Assembly (NCBI GenBank): GCA_023014485.1
Contig: JAJOZX010005798.1
Span: forward strand, 31,001 to 95,000
Length of the DNA stretch: 64,000 nt
Source: Bathynomus jamesi
Lineage: Eukaryota > Arthropoda > Malacostraca > Isopoda > Cirolanidae
Reading direction: 5' to 3'
Made by a program: the position numbers and the translations under genes. Positions 40,491-51,839 of the stretch are shown here, one piece after another. The first letter of the stretch is position 1. Each line of letters begins with the position of its first letter. A model generated the notes under the pieces. It was not told the DNA's origin. It ran no database searches and saw only the letters and a program-made list of their open reading frames with translations.

Positions 40491-43400
40491 TAGGGTGGAG
40501 CGAAAAATACTTTTTTTCTAGTATGAAGTTCTAATAGTGATTAAAAGTTGCATTTAGTGGACGAGATATGCCTGCCAAAATATGAGTTCATTTGTTTAAA
40601 AGTTTCAGCTGCCACCAGGGTGCTAAATTTAACACAATTTTGTGTAAAAAGGGAAAAAATGCTTCTATTTTAGGTTTGTCAAACTATTATAAAATTTTAT
40701 CTTAGAATTATCTAATAGTTTGATTAAGATTCTTAAATGATAGGAATTCGTTTTGTAAAAATGCCTTTTCATATGCTTAATATCTTCAGCTGCCACAAGA
40801 GAGCTGAATTTAACACAATTCAGTGTAACTGAGTCATGTTGAGACTACAGTGAATGTTGTGGGGGAGGGTTTTGGTGTGAAGGAATTTCTTTCTGTGAGT
40901 CATTAGAACAGTGTGTTGACACTTGTCTTAGGTAGTAGGCCTAGTCGCTCAGTTGATCGGAGAGTTTTTTAATATGATCGGAATATTATAAAACTTTATT
41001 TTAAAGTGATTTATATAGATAATATTGATTTTATTATAAAATGCTTGTTATAATGTATTATATAATTTTAGTTTATTTATATAATATATTATATATTTAT
41101 ATAATATATTATATATACTTATAAAATATATTTTATATATTAATTATATAATGTTTTGATGTTACAGGATATTTTGTGATTGTGAATTTTTCTTAAAAAT
41201 ATTATGGCATCAAATACTAAATATAAACATTTCACTAGAGAACATATGAAGTGTGCCATATTTGAAGTACCTTGTGAGATGAGTGATATGCAACTACCAA
41301 CTTATAACTGCATTATGAAAGATTACCTGTTCACAAAACATTTAGTGAATGAGCAGATGAATAACAAGGAGCCTTCATTTTCTGAAATAGCAGAGGCAGT
41401 TTCCAAAAAGGTAGAAAATATTTGGAAGAAGGCCTTTTTGCCAATAGTTTCACATACACGCGTTTTACAGATGATGCGAGTGTACCATGATAAATACAGG
41501 TCCTTATCAAAGCCATACAAGTCATGCAAGGATCAGCCTAAGTACAAAAATCAGCTTGAAGAATTTGAAAACTCTTCAAAATGCACTTTGTTTGACATCT
41601 GCACCTGCAAATGTAAGGAGTTTAGGAGATGCTCATGTGAAAAGAGTAAGAAAGTCCCTCCAAAAGAGCAGGATTTTTAAATGACCAACAAACACGCAGA
41701 ATAATGGTGATAGGAAGCATTGACATAGCACACAAGACGATTATAAGCAAGAGAACATCGAAAGGAAATGGAAAAAGCACGTCTGGAATCCTCACAAACA
41801 ACTAGTGCTGCTATAACCAATACGTCCAACTTACAAATCGAAACAGAGACAAGTGAACTTCAACAACTAGAAGAGATATCTGAAGATAATGAGGAAGATA
41901 CAACCTCGACTCAATATGTAATATCAGAACAACAGATGCGTGAGCCACTGCCTTCATTAGCAATTACTTGTGATAGATTTAAAATGTCGGACAGAGCTGG
42001 GGCTGCTATTGCTTCTGCAGTATTGGCAGATCTTAAAATTGTTACTCCCGAAGACAAAGGGAATATTATAGACAGAAGTAAGCTAAGAGTGAAAGACAAA
42101 AACAGAGAAAGGAACTACAACAGATAGGAGAGCCAAAAACCATGCGGGGATTATACTTTGATGGCAGAAAGGATAAAACAATGATTCAAGTCCAGGAGAG
42201 TGATGGCTCTAACCACCAAAGAACCAAACGCGAAGAGCATATCAGCATAATACCTGAACCACACTCTCTGTACTTTGCACATGTGACACCTTCCAGTGGC
42301 AAAGCTAAATACATTTGCACAGCGCTAGTGAATTGCTTGAAAGAAAGGAATGTTGATATAGGGAACATCGTTGCAGTTGGCTGTGATTCGACAGTGGTTA
42401 ACACTGGTAGTATTGGAGGCACAATAAGATTACTGGAAGAAACCTTTAATAAGCCATTGCAGTGGCTGATATGCCTTTTACACCTTAATGAACTTCCATT
42501 GCGCCATCTGTTTCATCACTTGGATGGTACCACTACTGGACCAAGAGCATTTTCAGGAGAAATTGGCCGAGCACTTTCAGACTGTGAAAAGCTTCCCAAA
42601 GTTAACTTCAAACCCACTGAAATTCAAGAGGACATGTGTGAAGTTGATGTAGATGACATAAGTACTGACCAGAAATACCTTCTTGAAATTCACAAGGCTA
42701 TATCAAGTGGAACATTCTCAAAGAGTCTTAGTCATAAGAGTCCAGGCAATATATCACATTCAAGGTGGCTCACCACAGCAAACAGGACTCTGCGGTTATA
42801 TGCAAGCACAGAGAATCCTTCAGGCAATTTACAAGAATTAGCTACTTTCATTGTTAGGGTATACGCACCAATGTGGTTTCAGATAAAGCGTAAACCATTA
42901 TGCCAATATGGTGCTAAACATATGTGGCATATGATTGCAAGAAGCCGGTATCTCCGTGAAGAGCTTAGGAGAGTACATGACTCAGTCATTCAGCGAAATG
43001 CATATTACGCAAATCAAGAAAACATTCTCATTGCAATGATAGCTGATGAAAGGGAGCATGTGCGTCAGTTGGGATTTAGGCGTATCATAAAAGCAAGGGC
43101 ATGCATTCAAGAAACAGATGTTATCAGGTATTTTAAGGTGCCAGAAATAAATTTTTATGCCAAAGACTATACAGATCTCATTATGTGGCAAGATTTTCAG
43201 ATAGCAGAGCCACCGATAACCAAAGGAGTTTCTCTTGATGATATTGAATCATGCATCAAACATGGTACTACTCTTCATTCAGAATTATTTCAGTTTCCAT
43301 GTCATACACAAGCCATAGAGAGATGCGTCAAGCTCGTTACAGACGCTGCTGGATCAGTCTGCGGACCTACAAACAGAGGCGGTTGGATTCGTGCTATATT

Positions 43401-43869
43401 AGAATCAAGGAAAAAACAGCCAAAATTTGACACAAAAGCAAATTACTAAATAGTCTTCAGCAAGAACCCTTTCTAGAGGGAGGTTGGTTGGGGAAAGGGT
43501 GGTATGGTAACTCCACTAAGGCACGAAATAACGTTTCTTAACTGTCTCAAGCCAGTATAAAGGAGGAGAGACATCCTAATTTATTACTGTTCCCTTTTTC
43601 AAGTAAATACAGAATCATACTTAATTGTCATTTTTAAGTTAAATTCAGCCCTCTTGTGGCAGCTGAAGATATTAAGCATATGAAAAGGCATTTTTACAAA
43701 ACGAATTCTTATCATTTAAGAATCTTAATCAAACTATTAGATAATTCTAAGATAAAATTTTATAATAGTTTGATGAACCTAAAATAGAAGCATTTTTTTC
43801 CTTTTTACCCAAAATTGTGTTAACTTTAGCCCCCTGGTGGCAGCTGAAAATATTAAACAAATGAACTGT
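40491..43869 (+). mobile_element. Long-TIR DNA transposon, unclassified
   Basis: The left terminus is TAGGGTGGAGCGAAAAATAC. From about 40590 the left arm is mirrored on the right, ending 43869: shared blocks include TCATTTGTTTAA, CAGCTGCCACCAGG, AAATGCTTCTATTTTAGG, ATCTAATAGTTTGATTAAG and CTTAATATCTTCAGCTGCCAC. TIRs are thus about 240 bp plus an unmatched 100-bp left tip; the right tip was lost where the PLE starts. It encloses one decayed gene (41204-43449) oriented left to right. Nearly complete, about 3.4 kb. The superfamily is not recognised. Confidence 0.85.
41204..43449 (+). pseudogene. Transposase-like protein of unclassified family
   Basis: One protein of about 740 residues in three frames. 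The N-part (41204-41675) begins MASNTKYKHFTREHMKCAIF and ends in a Cys cluster (FDICTCKCKEFRRCSC). A frameshifted bridge reads FLNDQQTRRIMVIGSIDIAH. A Gln/Glu-rich middle (41740-42110) follows, then, after another shift at about 42118, the main domain to 43449. Candidate RNase-H-fold acids are LYFDGRKDKT, VAVGCDSTVVNTG and CHTQAIERCVKLVTDA, with CLLHLNELPLRHLF and HSRWLTTANRTLRLY between. I infer a DDE transposase from this pattern, the single-gene layout and the long TIRs. I cannot name the family; hAT, P, Kolobok and others were considered without a convincing match. Confidence 0.65.
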
Positions 43870-43941
43870 TACGATAGAGTGTTCTTCGGGAATCATATCC
43901 TCAATTTAGGAATGTAAAAAGATACGATTCAACATTTATTG

Positions 43942-43984
43942 GCCAAACGTTTCGGTCCACTCAGGGGCCATCCTCAGTGACTAA
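43942..43984 (-). ncRNA. Hammerhead-like motif at PLE end
   Basis: The minus strand reads CACTGAGGATGGCCCCTGAG, then TGGACCGAAACGTTTGGCC. CUGAGGA (43977-43971) and GAAAC (43953-43949) match the conserved core. Stem II can pair GGCC with GGACC with one mismatch. The cleavage triplet is not clear, so activity is uncertain. Confidence 0.5.
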
Positions 43985-44293
43985 ATGAAAGCATCAAAAC
44001 AAAAATAATCAATAATATAACTAAAGAAACAAAAGTAAAAAAGTAAGATAAATATACTGTATATAGTTATAAAACCTAATACAATAAACAAAATAGTTAA
44101 AAAAAAAATTCTGGATTGTATGACAATAAAACAATAAAAGTCAAACCCATTAAAAATAAAATAACAAAATAAACTAAAATTTAAAAGGACTAACCTGGAT
44201 GGTAAGAGTTCCAAATGAAAACTGGAGAGAAAGGAAAGGAGTAAGAACCTAAATTAGTGCGTTAGATGTATTGAAAAGATGTTAATTGGTTGA

Positions 44294-44640
44294 TTATGAA
44301 GTATGTAATTTTATCGAGGAAAGGCTATCGTTTAATTCTGGATTTAATTTCCTGATAAAGAGGGATTCTAAAATTTTGAGATCAAGCGAATTAGAAGCAG
44401 ACGACAAAATTGTAAAGGAGTCCTGTAGGCACGGGTGGTCATGGGTCTCTGAATGATGCCGAATAGCGGAGGATTCAGGAGTGGAAAGAAGGCGAGAAGT
44501 TCGATAAGAAAGACCCAAATGTTTTGAAATCCTAAGTTTTAACTGCCGGGCAGTCTGCCCTACATAGCGACTTTGGCAGGTCACACATGTATAGGTAAAT
44601 TACAAAGGATCTCTAAAGCATGGGAGGTGATCTTTATGGC
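44294..44640 (-). pseudogene. PLE GIY-YIG endonuclease domain
   Basis: The minus strand reads DHLPCFRDPL, stop, FTYTCVTCQSRYVGQTARQL, KLRISKHLGLSYRTSRLL, SSAIRHHSETHDHPCLQDSF, TILSSASNSLDLKILESLFI and RKLNPELNDSLSSIKLHTS, then a stop. YTC and YVG stand for the GIY and YIG strands, with Arg in KLRI and the downstream Glu in ILESLFI as the expected catalytic Arg and Glu. One stop upstream; RT missing. It would nick DNA for reverse transcription. Confidence 0.85.
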
Positions 44641-44721
44641 GAAAAAAGGATTGCAGTGAATTAGGATTAGAATTAATAATTATGAAATCGCATTGAGGGA
44701 AGTGTCTGTCCAAAACAGATG

Positions 44722-44964
44722 CTATTCGGCATCATTCAGAGACCCATGACCACCCGTGCCTGCAGGACTTCTTTACGATTTTGTCGTCTGCTTCTAATTC
44801 GCTTGATCTCAAAATTTTAGAATCCCTCTTTATCAGGAAATTAAATCCAGAATTAAACGACAGCCTTTCCTCGATAAAATTACATACTTCATAATCAACC
44901 AACCCACACCTTTTCAACACAACTAACGCACTAATTTAGGTTCTTACTCCTTTCCTTTCTCTCC
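44722..44964 (+). pseudogene. PLE GIY-YIG C-terminal part (inverted arm)
   Basis: The plus-strand mirror of 44468-44207: AIRHHSETHDHPCLQDFFT, ILSSASNSLDLKILESLF, RKLNPELNDSLSSIKLHTS. It differs from the other arm by a few substitutions. The PLE text is interrupted after 44975 by the I-like LINE and resumes at 51851. Confidence 0.85.
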
Positions 44965-45269
44965 AGTTGTCATTTTACACTTTACCATCTGAAAGTTTTG
45001 CGTTGTTAATCGTGATGATAGGACGTGTTTCAGTGATTTTGCTAATTTCTAAGCCGGACTTTTCACACGGCTTGTGTTTGTGTAGATTTACTTAATCGTC
45101 TTATTTCGATTGTGTGCTGAATTAGCTGGATCCCTATTAGGCCTTTTCCTTTTCTTTTTTTTGGGGAGAGGGTCTGGCTTCTAGGCTTTGGCCAGGGACA
45201 GGCTTAGCCTTCGGTTAGGTCTTTCGGGTTAGTTCGGATAGCCTACCATCTTTCGATCGGCTCTTACGT

Positions 45270-46430
45270 ATGTCTTCACAGGCAATCCCATCTGAGGATG
45301 GGGGTGCTTCTGCCCTCCAGTCGTCTATTGTTTCTGCCGAAGTGCATTGCGATTTGGATGGCTTTCAGGCATTAAAAAGGGCTAGGTCCTCAGAGTGCCT
45401 TAAGAATGTTCCCACTTCTAAACGCTCACAGAAATCTCAGAGTCACATACCAGTTCCTTTCACTACTGTACCTGTTTCAAACTCATTTTCAGTGCTAGCT
45501 TCCCTGCCCTCTAGTACTAGCACTACCTCGGTTGTCCATAGCGCCTGGCCCCCCTTGGGTGGGCATGCTGATGGGCGTCCAGTTTCCGGTGATTGTGAGG
45601 TTCTTGGTTCTAAGTCCGGTTCTGCGATAAAAGTTGCTCCTACGTTCCCTTTCAAGACTAAGCCCCTCCTGCGTCGCGACCAACATCATGAAATTCCTTC
45701 TTACGCTTCATATGTTTATATGACTGCTGTCTCTGATAATATTCGGCTCACTAAGCTCAGTTCCTTTGCCCTTAAGCGGGGTATTGAGGCCCTTTGTGGG
45801 GAGGTTAGGTCTCTCAAATACTGTAGGAGTGGTAGTTTGTTACTGCAGACTGCTTCTCCATCTCAGCTGCGAACCATTCTTAATGCAACCTCCTTCTTGA
45901 ACAACCAATACAATATTAAAGTAGAATTGGCATCCAAGTTTGATACGATACAAGTGCACCAGAATTGCTAGTTGATTCAGTTGAGGATATTTTGGAGGAA
46001 CTAAAACCTTGCGGTGTTTTGGATGTGAGACGACTTACACGAGGTAAGGACAGGATTTCTACGAGAGCCTTGGTACTTACCTTTGGTGGGAAGGTTCTCC
46101 CTACTAAGATCTATTGTGGCTACCTCAGTTATACTGTTGAGCATTTCTTTCCGAGACATCTGCGTTGCTTTAAGTGTCAACGATTTGGTCATGGCGGAGA
46201 TGTCTGTCAGAATGAGCCCCGCTGTGGGAGGTGTGGGAGGGTCTTACTCCTCTCCAGATTGTGAAGGTCCGGATGGTTGTGCAAATTGTCATGCTCTACA
46301 TCCCGCCTTGTCCTCTACTTTCCCAGTATACCTGAAGGAGCAGGCTATAGTGCGATACAAATGTTTGAATAATGTCTCTTTCTCAGAGGCAAGACGCCAT
46401 TTTTCAGTCTTGGATAGGTCATTTTCCTAG
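45270..46430 (+). pseudogene. LINE ORF1, gag-like with CCHC zinc knuckles
   Basis: Starts MSSQAIPSEDGGASALQSS. Ser/Thr-rich N-terminal third, then an RRM-like region (DVRRLTRGKDRISTRALVLT, LSYTVEHFFPRHLRCFKCQ), then zinc knuckles CFKCQRFGHGGDVC and CGRCGR, CEGPDGCANCHALH, and the conserved end YLKEQAIVRYKCLNNVSF SEARR. Frame breaks at about 45960 and 46245. RNA-binding chaperone in this LINE group. Confidence 0.88.
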
Positions 46431-46889
46431 GTAGCCAGGACAGACCCACCCCATCTCCCTTCAGCTCAATCTTCTCCCCCAACTCCACCTGTCCAACCTA
46501 GACCCAAGCCTTCGCCTTCCCCGCATGTCCTCCGGTTTCTTCTGCACCTTGCACCTCCTACAATTCCATCTCCCCATCCATTTACGGTCAGAGACACCGC
46601 TTTGCTTCCATACGGTCATTTGCCCTCCTTGCCTCCTCCTGGCCCGTCTCTCTCTTCCCAGTCTGCATCCCAGCCTCCTCATTCTAAGAGCCTTCGGGCT
46701 GTCAGTGGTCTCACCAGCTCCCAGTATTGGCAGCTGGTGAAGGATGTTCATGACCTTATGTCCAGGAATAAATCTCCTCAACAAATTGTTAACAGATTTG
46801 CCTTTTATGCTAATACAAATAATATTGTTCCAAATAAAAAACTTACTTCCGCCGAGGGAATGCGTCTCCTCTTCAACCCTTAATTTTCA
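46431..46889 (+). pseudogene. LINE ORF1 C-terminal/inter-ORF Pro/Ser-rich segment
   Basis: A Pro/Ser-rich reading (PSPPTPPVQPRPKPSPS-like in changing frames) ends in SGLTSSQYWQLVKDVHDLMS, RNKSPQQIVNRFAFYANTNN, MRLLFNP and a TAA at 46882. It is probably the end of ORF1, since such tails close this family's first ORF. ORF2 starts within about 20 bases (FHVYTVECQEPS...). Confidence 0.6.
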
Positions 46890-49800
46890 CGTTTATACAG
46901 TAGAATGTCAAGAGCCTTCGTGCACAAGTACCCCAGTTGCAGAACTTAATTAGCACCTATTCTCCTGCCTTAATTGCCTTACAGGAAACTCGCCTATCCC
47001 AACCATTCTCCCCTTATTTCAAACACTACACATTCTATAGAAAAGATAGGAATGCCCATGGGGGTTGTGTTGCTTTACTACTTCATGCCCTTCTTCCTGG
47101 CACTCCCCTCCCACTACATACCCCACTCGAAGCAGTTGCAGTACAGGTTCCGCTCTTTGGTAGAGCGACTACAGTCTGCTCTTTGTACATGGCCCCCCGG
47201 CTTTTCTCTTACCTTACAGTTGCTTGATGATCTTTTACAGCAACTGCCAACTCCCTTCATCTTATTAGGGGACTTCAATGCCCATCATTCTTGTTGGGGC
47301 TCCTCCTTTTGTGACGAGGGAGGGGTTCTCCTTGCTGACTTCCTTTTGGACAACTCCTTATTTTTGTTTAATTTGCCCACCCACACTTACCTCTTTGATG
47401 CCACAGAGACTTTCCCCTCCATTGACCTGACCATTTGCAATCAAGAACTGGCCCACCAGTTCCAGTGGTCCATATCCTCTGACCTTTGTGATAGTGACCA
47501 TTTCCCTATCTTTCTGCAGTCTACATCATCCCTTCCTCCCATTCAACGACGTTTCTGCTTCAATCTGAAAAAAGCTGACTGGAGTGCTTATGCCCGTTTA
47601 GCCAACTTGCCTCCTCCCTCTCATGATGCCGATCTGGGTTGTACAGCCATTTCTACCTCCATACTCACAGCCGCCTCTGCCTCTGTTCCACTGAAGCCAA
47701 CTACTGTTACTCGTAAGTATAATGCAGCATGGTGGACTGCTGAATGTGAAACTGCTGTTTTGTCACGTAAGAGGGCCCTCATAGCTTTCGAAAGAACCCA
47801 ATTCTACGTCTATTTATCAACTACAAACATGTTCGAGCACTTCCTCGGCGCACTGTAAAATTGGCAAAGAGAACCTCTTGGAGGAACTATGTTAACAACA
47901 TCTCCTTTGGTGCACCCTCATCTGCAGTCTGGAGAAAAATCCGGGCCTTTCAAGGCTCCTCCGCTATGCTGCCATGTAAGATCTTAGTTAAGATGGCATT
48001 CCATACTCTGACTCGGCAGTGGTCTGCAACATGCTCATCTTGCACTTTGCTACTGTCAACAGCATTCGAAACTACATTTGAACTCTTTGTTTATAGAATG
48101 GCCGAAGCTGAGCTCTCGCATATATCTTTTCACTCTGATAATGGGGAAGTTTATAACACTCTCTTCACTCTGCCTGAGTTGTTCGACTCTACATCATTCT
48201 GGCTCCTCCTCCCCTGGACAGGATGGTATCCATTATTCCTTTTTGCGACACCTGAGTTCTTCTGGTAAGCTTCAGCTTTTACCCTTCTATAACTCACTTT
48301 GGCTTACTGACTCCTTCCCTACTCAGTGGAAGTCAGCTCTGATTCTCCCCTTGCTCAAGCCTGGAAAGCTTCCAACTGATGTTCAGTCATACTGCACTAT
48401 TGCTCTCACCAGCTGCCTATGCAAAGTCTTTGAGAGGATTGTCAACAGGAGGCTTCTTCTTTACCTGGAGGATAGCTCTCTTTTAGATCTCCATCAGAGT
48501 GGCTTCCTTGTGGCTGATATCACCAAGGCATTTGACTCAATCTGGCATCATGGTCTGCTTAAATTACACAATCTGGGACTGCGTGGCCATTTAGCTAACT
48601 TTATTGCCAACTTCTTGTTGCACAGACGTATATCAGTATATTCTGATAACCATCTCTCAGAGACTTTTGAGATTGAGACAGGGATTCCTCAAGGCAGTGT
48701 ACTTAACTCCACACTCTTTCTGATTATGATCAACGACATCTTCTCCTCTGCATCCCCTTATGTCTCATACTCCATGTATGCTGATGATTGTGCCTTTTGG
48801 GTACCTTCGAGTGACCTCCATGAGGCCTTAAAATATGCTCAGGACATGCTACACTCTTTAATTGACTGGTCTCATGACTAGGGATTGAACTTTTCTGTTG
48901 CAAAAACGAAGTATATGGTCTTCACCAAATGCCCTATTCGTGACCATCGTCCACTACACTTAGACTCCTTTCCCATTGCTCGAGTAACTGAATATAGATT
49001 TTTAGGGATGGTCCTCCATCAAAGTCTCACCTGGAAGTCCCACACTGACTCCATCAAAAATCGGTGTACCAAGCCTCTTTCTATCCCGGGATATTTCTCC
49101 AACACGACGTGGGGATCCTGCAGGGATACTCTACTCCGGCTGTACAAAGTTCTGGTTCGATCAAGAATTGACTATGGAAGTTTCTTATATTCCCCTGCTG
49201 CTTCTTGTCATCTCCTTAAATTAGATAGGCTCCAGTATCGAGGCATTCGACTTGCTGTGGGCACACTGCGCTGCACCCGGGTGGACCTCCTAGAAGCAGA
49301 GGCGCTTATCAAGTTATCATGCCTTTACAATTTCGCCGTTTCGTTTATTGTTGGGTCTTCGTTACCTTCTCCGCACCTTCAGCGTAGCTCATCACCCTGT
49401 CCGCCAGTTGTACCTAGATTTTTACGTGTTCCAATTTTATCTGTAACGCCTCCATCTTTTGCCCTTCATTGCTGCTGCTCAAAGGATTTTCTCTACTTTT
49501 AACATTTCTGTTCATGACCTGCACTCCAGCGGGCTGTCCTCCCTCTATTTGATAACTCCATTCCCTTCCAGTTATGACCTCCTCAAGTATTCAAAGTGTC
49601 AGGTAGCATCTGTTGTCATACAAAGTCATTTCTTTGCCCTCATAAAGTCCTTACCAGCCTCCCAATTTGTCTACACAGATGGTTCTAAACTTCTAGGTGG
49701 ACAAACAGCATCTGACATTGACATTGACAATGTCATTGACATTGTCACCACATCTTGGTAGCTGCCCTCTACCTGTAGCATTTTTACGGCAGAACTTTAT

Positions 49801-50457
49801 GCCATTTTTCAAGCAACTCAGTACATTTCTCGCAACATGCTGCATCATCACAACTTTGTTATCTGCTCTGATTCCTTCTCCGCTCTGCAAGCCCTGGAAA
49901 GAAACTCTTTTCCACATTTTCTCATCCGCCCAATTTTACAGTTGCTACATTTGCTTCCCAACCATATCTCTATAATCTTCCTCTGGATACCGAGCCATGT
50001 GGTTATCCCAGGAAATGAGGATGCTGACGTTGCTGCCAGGAATGCAGCGATCTTTGGCTCTCGAGTACGGCTCAAACTATCTTCTCATGAGGCGCAGGCA
50101 CTCCTCCAGCCTCATGTCCAGAGTTGGTGGCAGGAGGTTTGGAATTCACTTCCGGCCCCTTATTCTACAGCAGCCCCTTCAATTCCTCTCCATTGGCCAT
50201 CACCTAATTTATCCCGACGAGAACAGGTGATCCTAGCTAGGCTCCGCCTTGGTACTTGTCGCCTTACGCACCAGCACTTCTTTGCCAATAGCCCTCCTGC
50301 TTTTAGTCACCCTTGTTATGCCTCACTTACCCTTTCCCATGTATTCCTTGAGTGTCCGGCATATAATGCTCCCCGTTTGCGTCTTCGGACTGTGTGCCGA
50401 GATCTCACTCTACCCTTTCAACTAAGTTCCATTCTCATCCTGTACTCAGCTTTTTGA
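46890..50457 (+). pseudogene. LINE ORF2: endonuclease, RT and RNase H
   Basis: Endonuclease: ALIALQETRLSQ, NAHGGCVALLL, ILLGDFNAHHSCWGS, IDLTICNQEL, CDSDHFPIF. RT: LILPLLKPGKLPTDVQSY, HQSGF, DITKAFDSIWHHG, GIPQGSVLNSTLFLIMINDI, YSMYADDCAFWV. C-terminus: RVTEYRFLGMVLHQSLTWKS, RIDYGSFLYSPAA, LDRLQYRGIRLAVG. RNase H: FVYTDGSKL at 49668, AELYAIFQATQ at 49793, VICSDSFSALQAL at 49858 and IFLWIPSHVVIPGNEDADVA at 49975, giving Asp, Glu, Asp and Asp residues. Gaps: part of the RT between QSGF and DITKAFD is deleted. Stops and shifts near 47225, 47860, 48225, 48880, 49500 and 49760. RNase H after RT is a feature of the I group. Confidence 0.9.
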
Positions 50458-50659
50458 TGGAGTCCAAATTGTATGCATTCATTTAATTTTATTTCTTTAT
50501 TTATTTATTTATTTATTTATTATTTTTTCCTTTTCCCTGTATATGTAGCTAGAGACCCTCTTTTCAAGCGCCACAGAGTCGGCCCTGTGGCTGAAGAGGT
50601 GATGGGTCTCTTACTCTCCTGTCCTTTTTTTCCCCATCTATTATGCCCTGAACAGTTGT
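50458..50659 (+). other. I-like LINE 3' untranslated region
   Basis: Follows the ORF2 stop. It has an (ATTT)n run at 50490-50522 and ends at the nested LINE's left duplication. No coding. Confidence 0.7.
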
Positions 50660-51730
50660 TGTTGTTGTTGTTTAGCCGATCAGCCCGCCCTGGTCGAGCA
50701 AGCCGGCGGCACGCAGGTAACCGATCGCCCTCTCCGGAGTGGACCAGAGGTTCAGCGCACTAGTGATGTTGTGTTGTGTTCGTTGTTGTGCTAGAGCGGT
50801 ACAGTCTGTCATAATGTGTTCAATTGTTTGTGGTGTGTCCTGGCACAGGTGGCAGGTGTCGTCTATGGAGTTGTCTAGTCTGTGTTTATATGTCCGTAAG
50901 TTGGGGTGATGTCCACATCGGAATCGTACTAAGTTAACTCGATCCGATCTGCTCAGGCTGATCTCTGACCTGTTAATGGGAACGGCTTCGCACCTAGGAC
51001 CGCATTCGGACCGAGTCGTGTCAGTGCTTTGTGGGTTAGGTGTGTGTGTATGTGTTTTCTGTACTGTGTGATGTCTGTGGGGCGTGGTATGGAATAGAGT
51101 ATTTGGTTATAATGTCTCTCTGGTTTTACCTTAATGGTGCGAGGTGTTGGTACATGATTGTACATGTAGTGGCAAGGGTGTTGTGGGTTAGTTGTCGCTG
51201 CTGCCATGAATTGTGCTCCCCTCATGTCTAAATGTTCCCTAACTTTCAGTATTTTTGTTTCTGTGTACAGGTGTTCTGTTGGTGTTGTTTGAGTGCATCC
51301 TGTAATGATACGAAGTGCGTTGTTTTGTATTGTCTGTAAGGTGTTTATGTGTGTGTTTGAGATAATGGGTGCCCAGCATGGGCTAGCATAGTCCATAACT
51401 GAGCGAATATATTGTTTGTATATGAGTGATGTTGTCCTGAATGTGGTTTGCAAAAGATAATGATGTGTTGTATGTGACCCCAAGTATTTTGATCCTGTGA
51501 GTGTGTGGAATGTTGATGTTGTTTAGTGTAAGCTGTAGAATTACCTGGTGTTCTTTTGTGTTGCTTGTAAGCAAGGTGATGGTTGATTTTGTGGGCGCTA
51601 CTTTGAGTCTATTGTGTGTGAGCCAGTCTTGTATACTGTTTATGTATGTTTGTAGGTTATTTGTAGCGGTGTCGATGTTGTTGTGGGTGGATGTTAGAGT
51701 GATGTCATCTGCATATGATGATAAGGTAAA
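50660..51730 (-). mobile_element. 5'-truncated Jockey-like LINE nested in I-like LINE
   Basis: The minus-strand insertion is bounded by a 12-bp duplication CTGAACAGTTGT at 50648-50659 and 51731-51742. Its 3' end on the minus strand carries an (AAC)n tail, seen as (GTT)n at 50656-50680. It covers the RT from the YADD box to the C-terminus. Because it sits in the I-like LINE's 3' region, it is the youngest of three nested layers here. Confidence 0.92.
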
Positions 51731-51733
51731 CTG
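50690..51733 (-). pseudogene. LINE reverse transcriptase C-terminal part
   Basis: Minus-strand reading: TLSSYADDITLTSTHNNI, INSIQDWLTHNRLKVAPTKS, then IPHTHRIKILGVTYNTSLSF, and after a frameshift near 51440 LIYKQYIRSVMDYASPCWAP, TLQTIQNNALRIITGCTQTT, VNLVRFRCGHHPNLRTYKHR, DDTCHLCQDTPQTIEHIM and a terminal LLDQGGLIG. YADD is intact. The CxxC...H...C end (CHLC, EHI, DC) is the C-terminal zinc finger of this LINE type. One or two frameshifts. Confidence 0.9.
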
Positions 51734-51839
51734 AACAGTTGTGATTAACTCTTAACCTCGCAGCATATACTGTCTCCGTTCTGGTGTTAATAACCCATTG
51801 GGTTGGTGAACCATTGAACTTAATCAATCAATCAAATCA

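Larger units (their letters stand above)
43870..44964 (-). mobile_element. Penelope-like element, first arm and inverted partner
   Basis: The minus strand holds a PLE 3' half: GIY-YIG frame (44640-44294), 3' untranslated part and a terminal hammerhead-like motif (43942-43984). The segment 44207-44468 is repeated in inverted orientation at 44722-44964, continuing after the LINE insertion at 51851. Inverted partial copies head to head are typical of Penelope-like elements. Confidence 0.82.
44976..51839 (+). mobile_element. I-like LINE (gag, EN, RT, RNase H), near full length
   Basis: It interrupts the PLE. An 11-bp duplication AGTTGTCATTT lies at 44965-44975 and 51840-51850; the uninterrupted inverted PLE arm reads CCAGTTTTCATTTGGAAC at this point. 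The element has a 5' untranslated region of about 290 bases, ORF1 with zinc knuckles, ORF2 with endonuclease, RT and RNase H, and a 3' end with (AATC)n. It contains a nested LINE at 50660-51730, so its own length is about 5.8 kb. Many frameshifts. Confidence 0.92.

Noticed and set aside
44976..50457. Endogenous retrovirus or viral gag-pol
   Set aside because: An APE-type endonuclease precedes the RT, there are no LTRs, protease or integrase, and a target-primed TSD is present, so it is a LINE.
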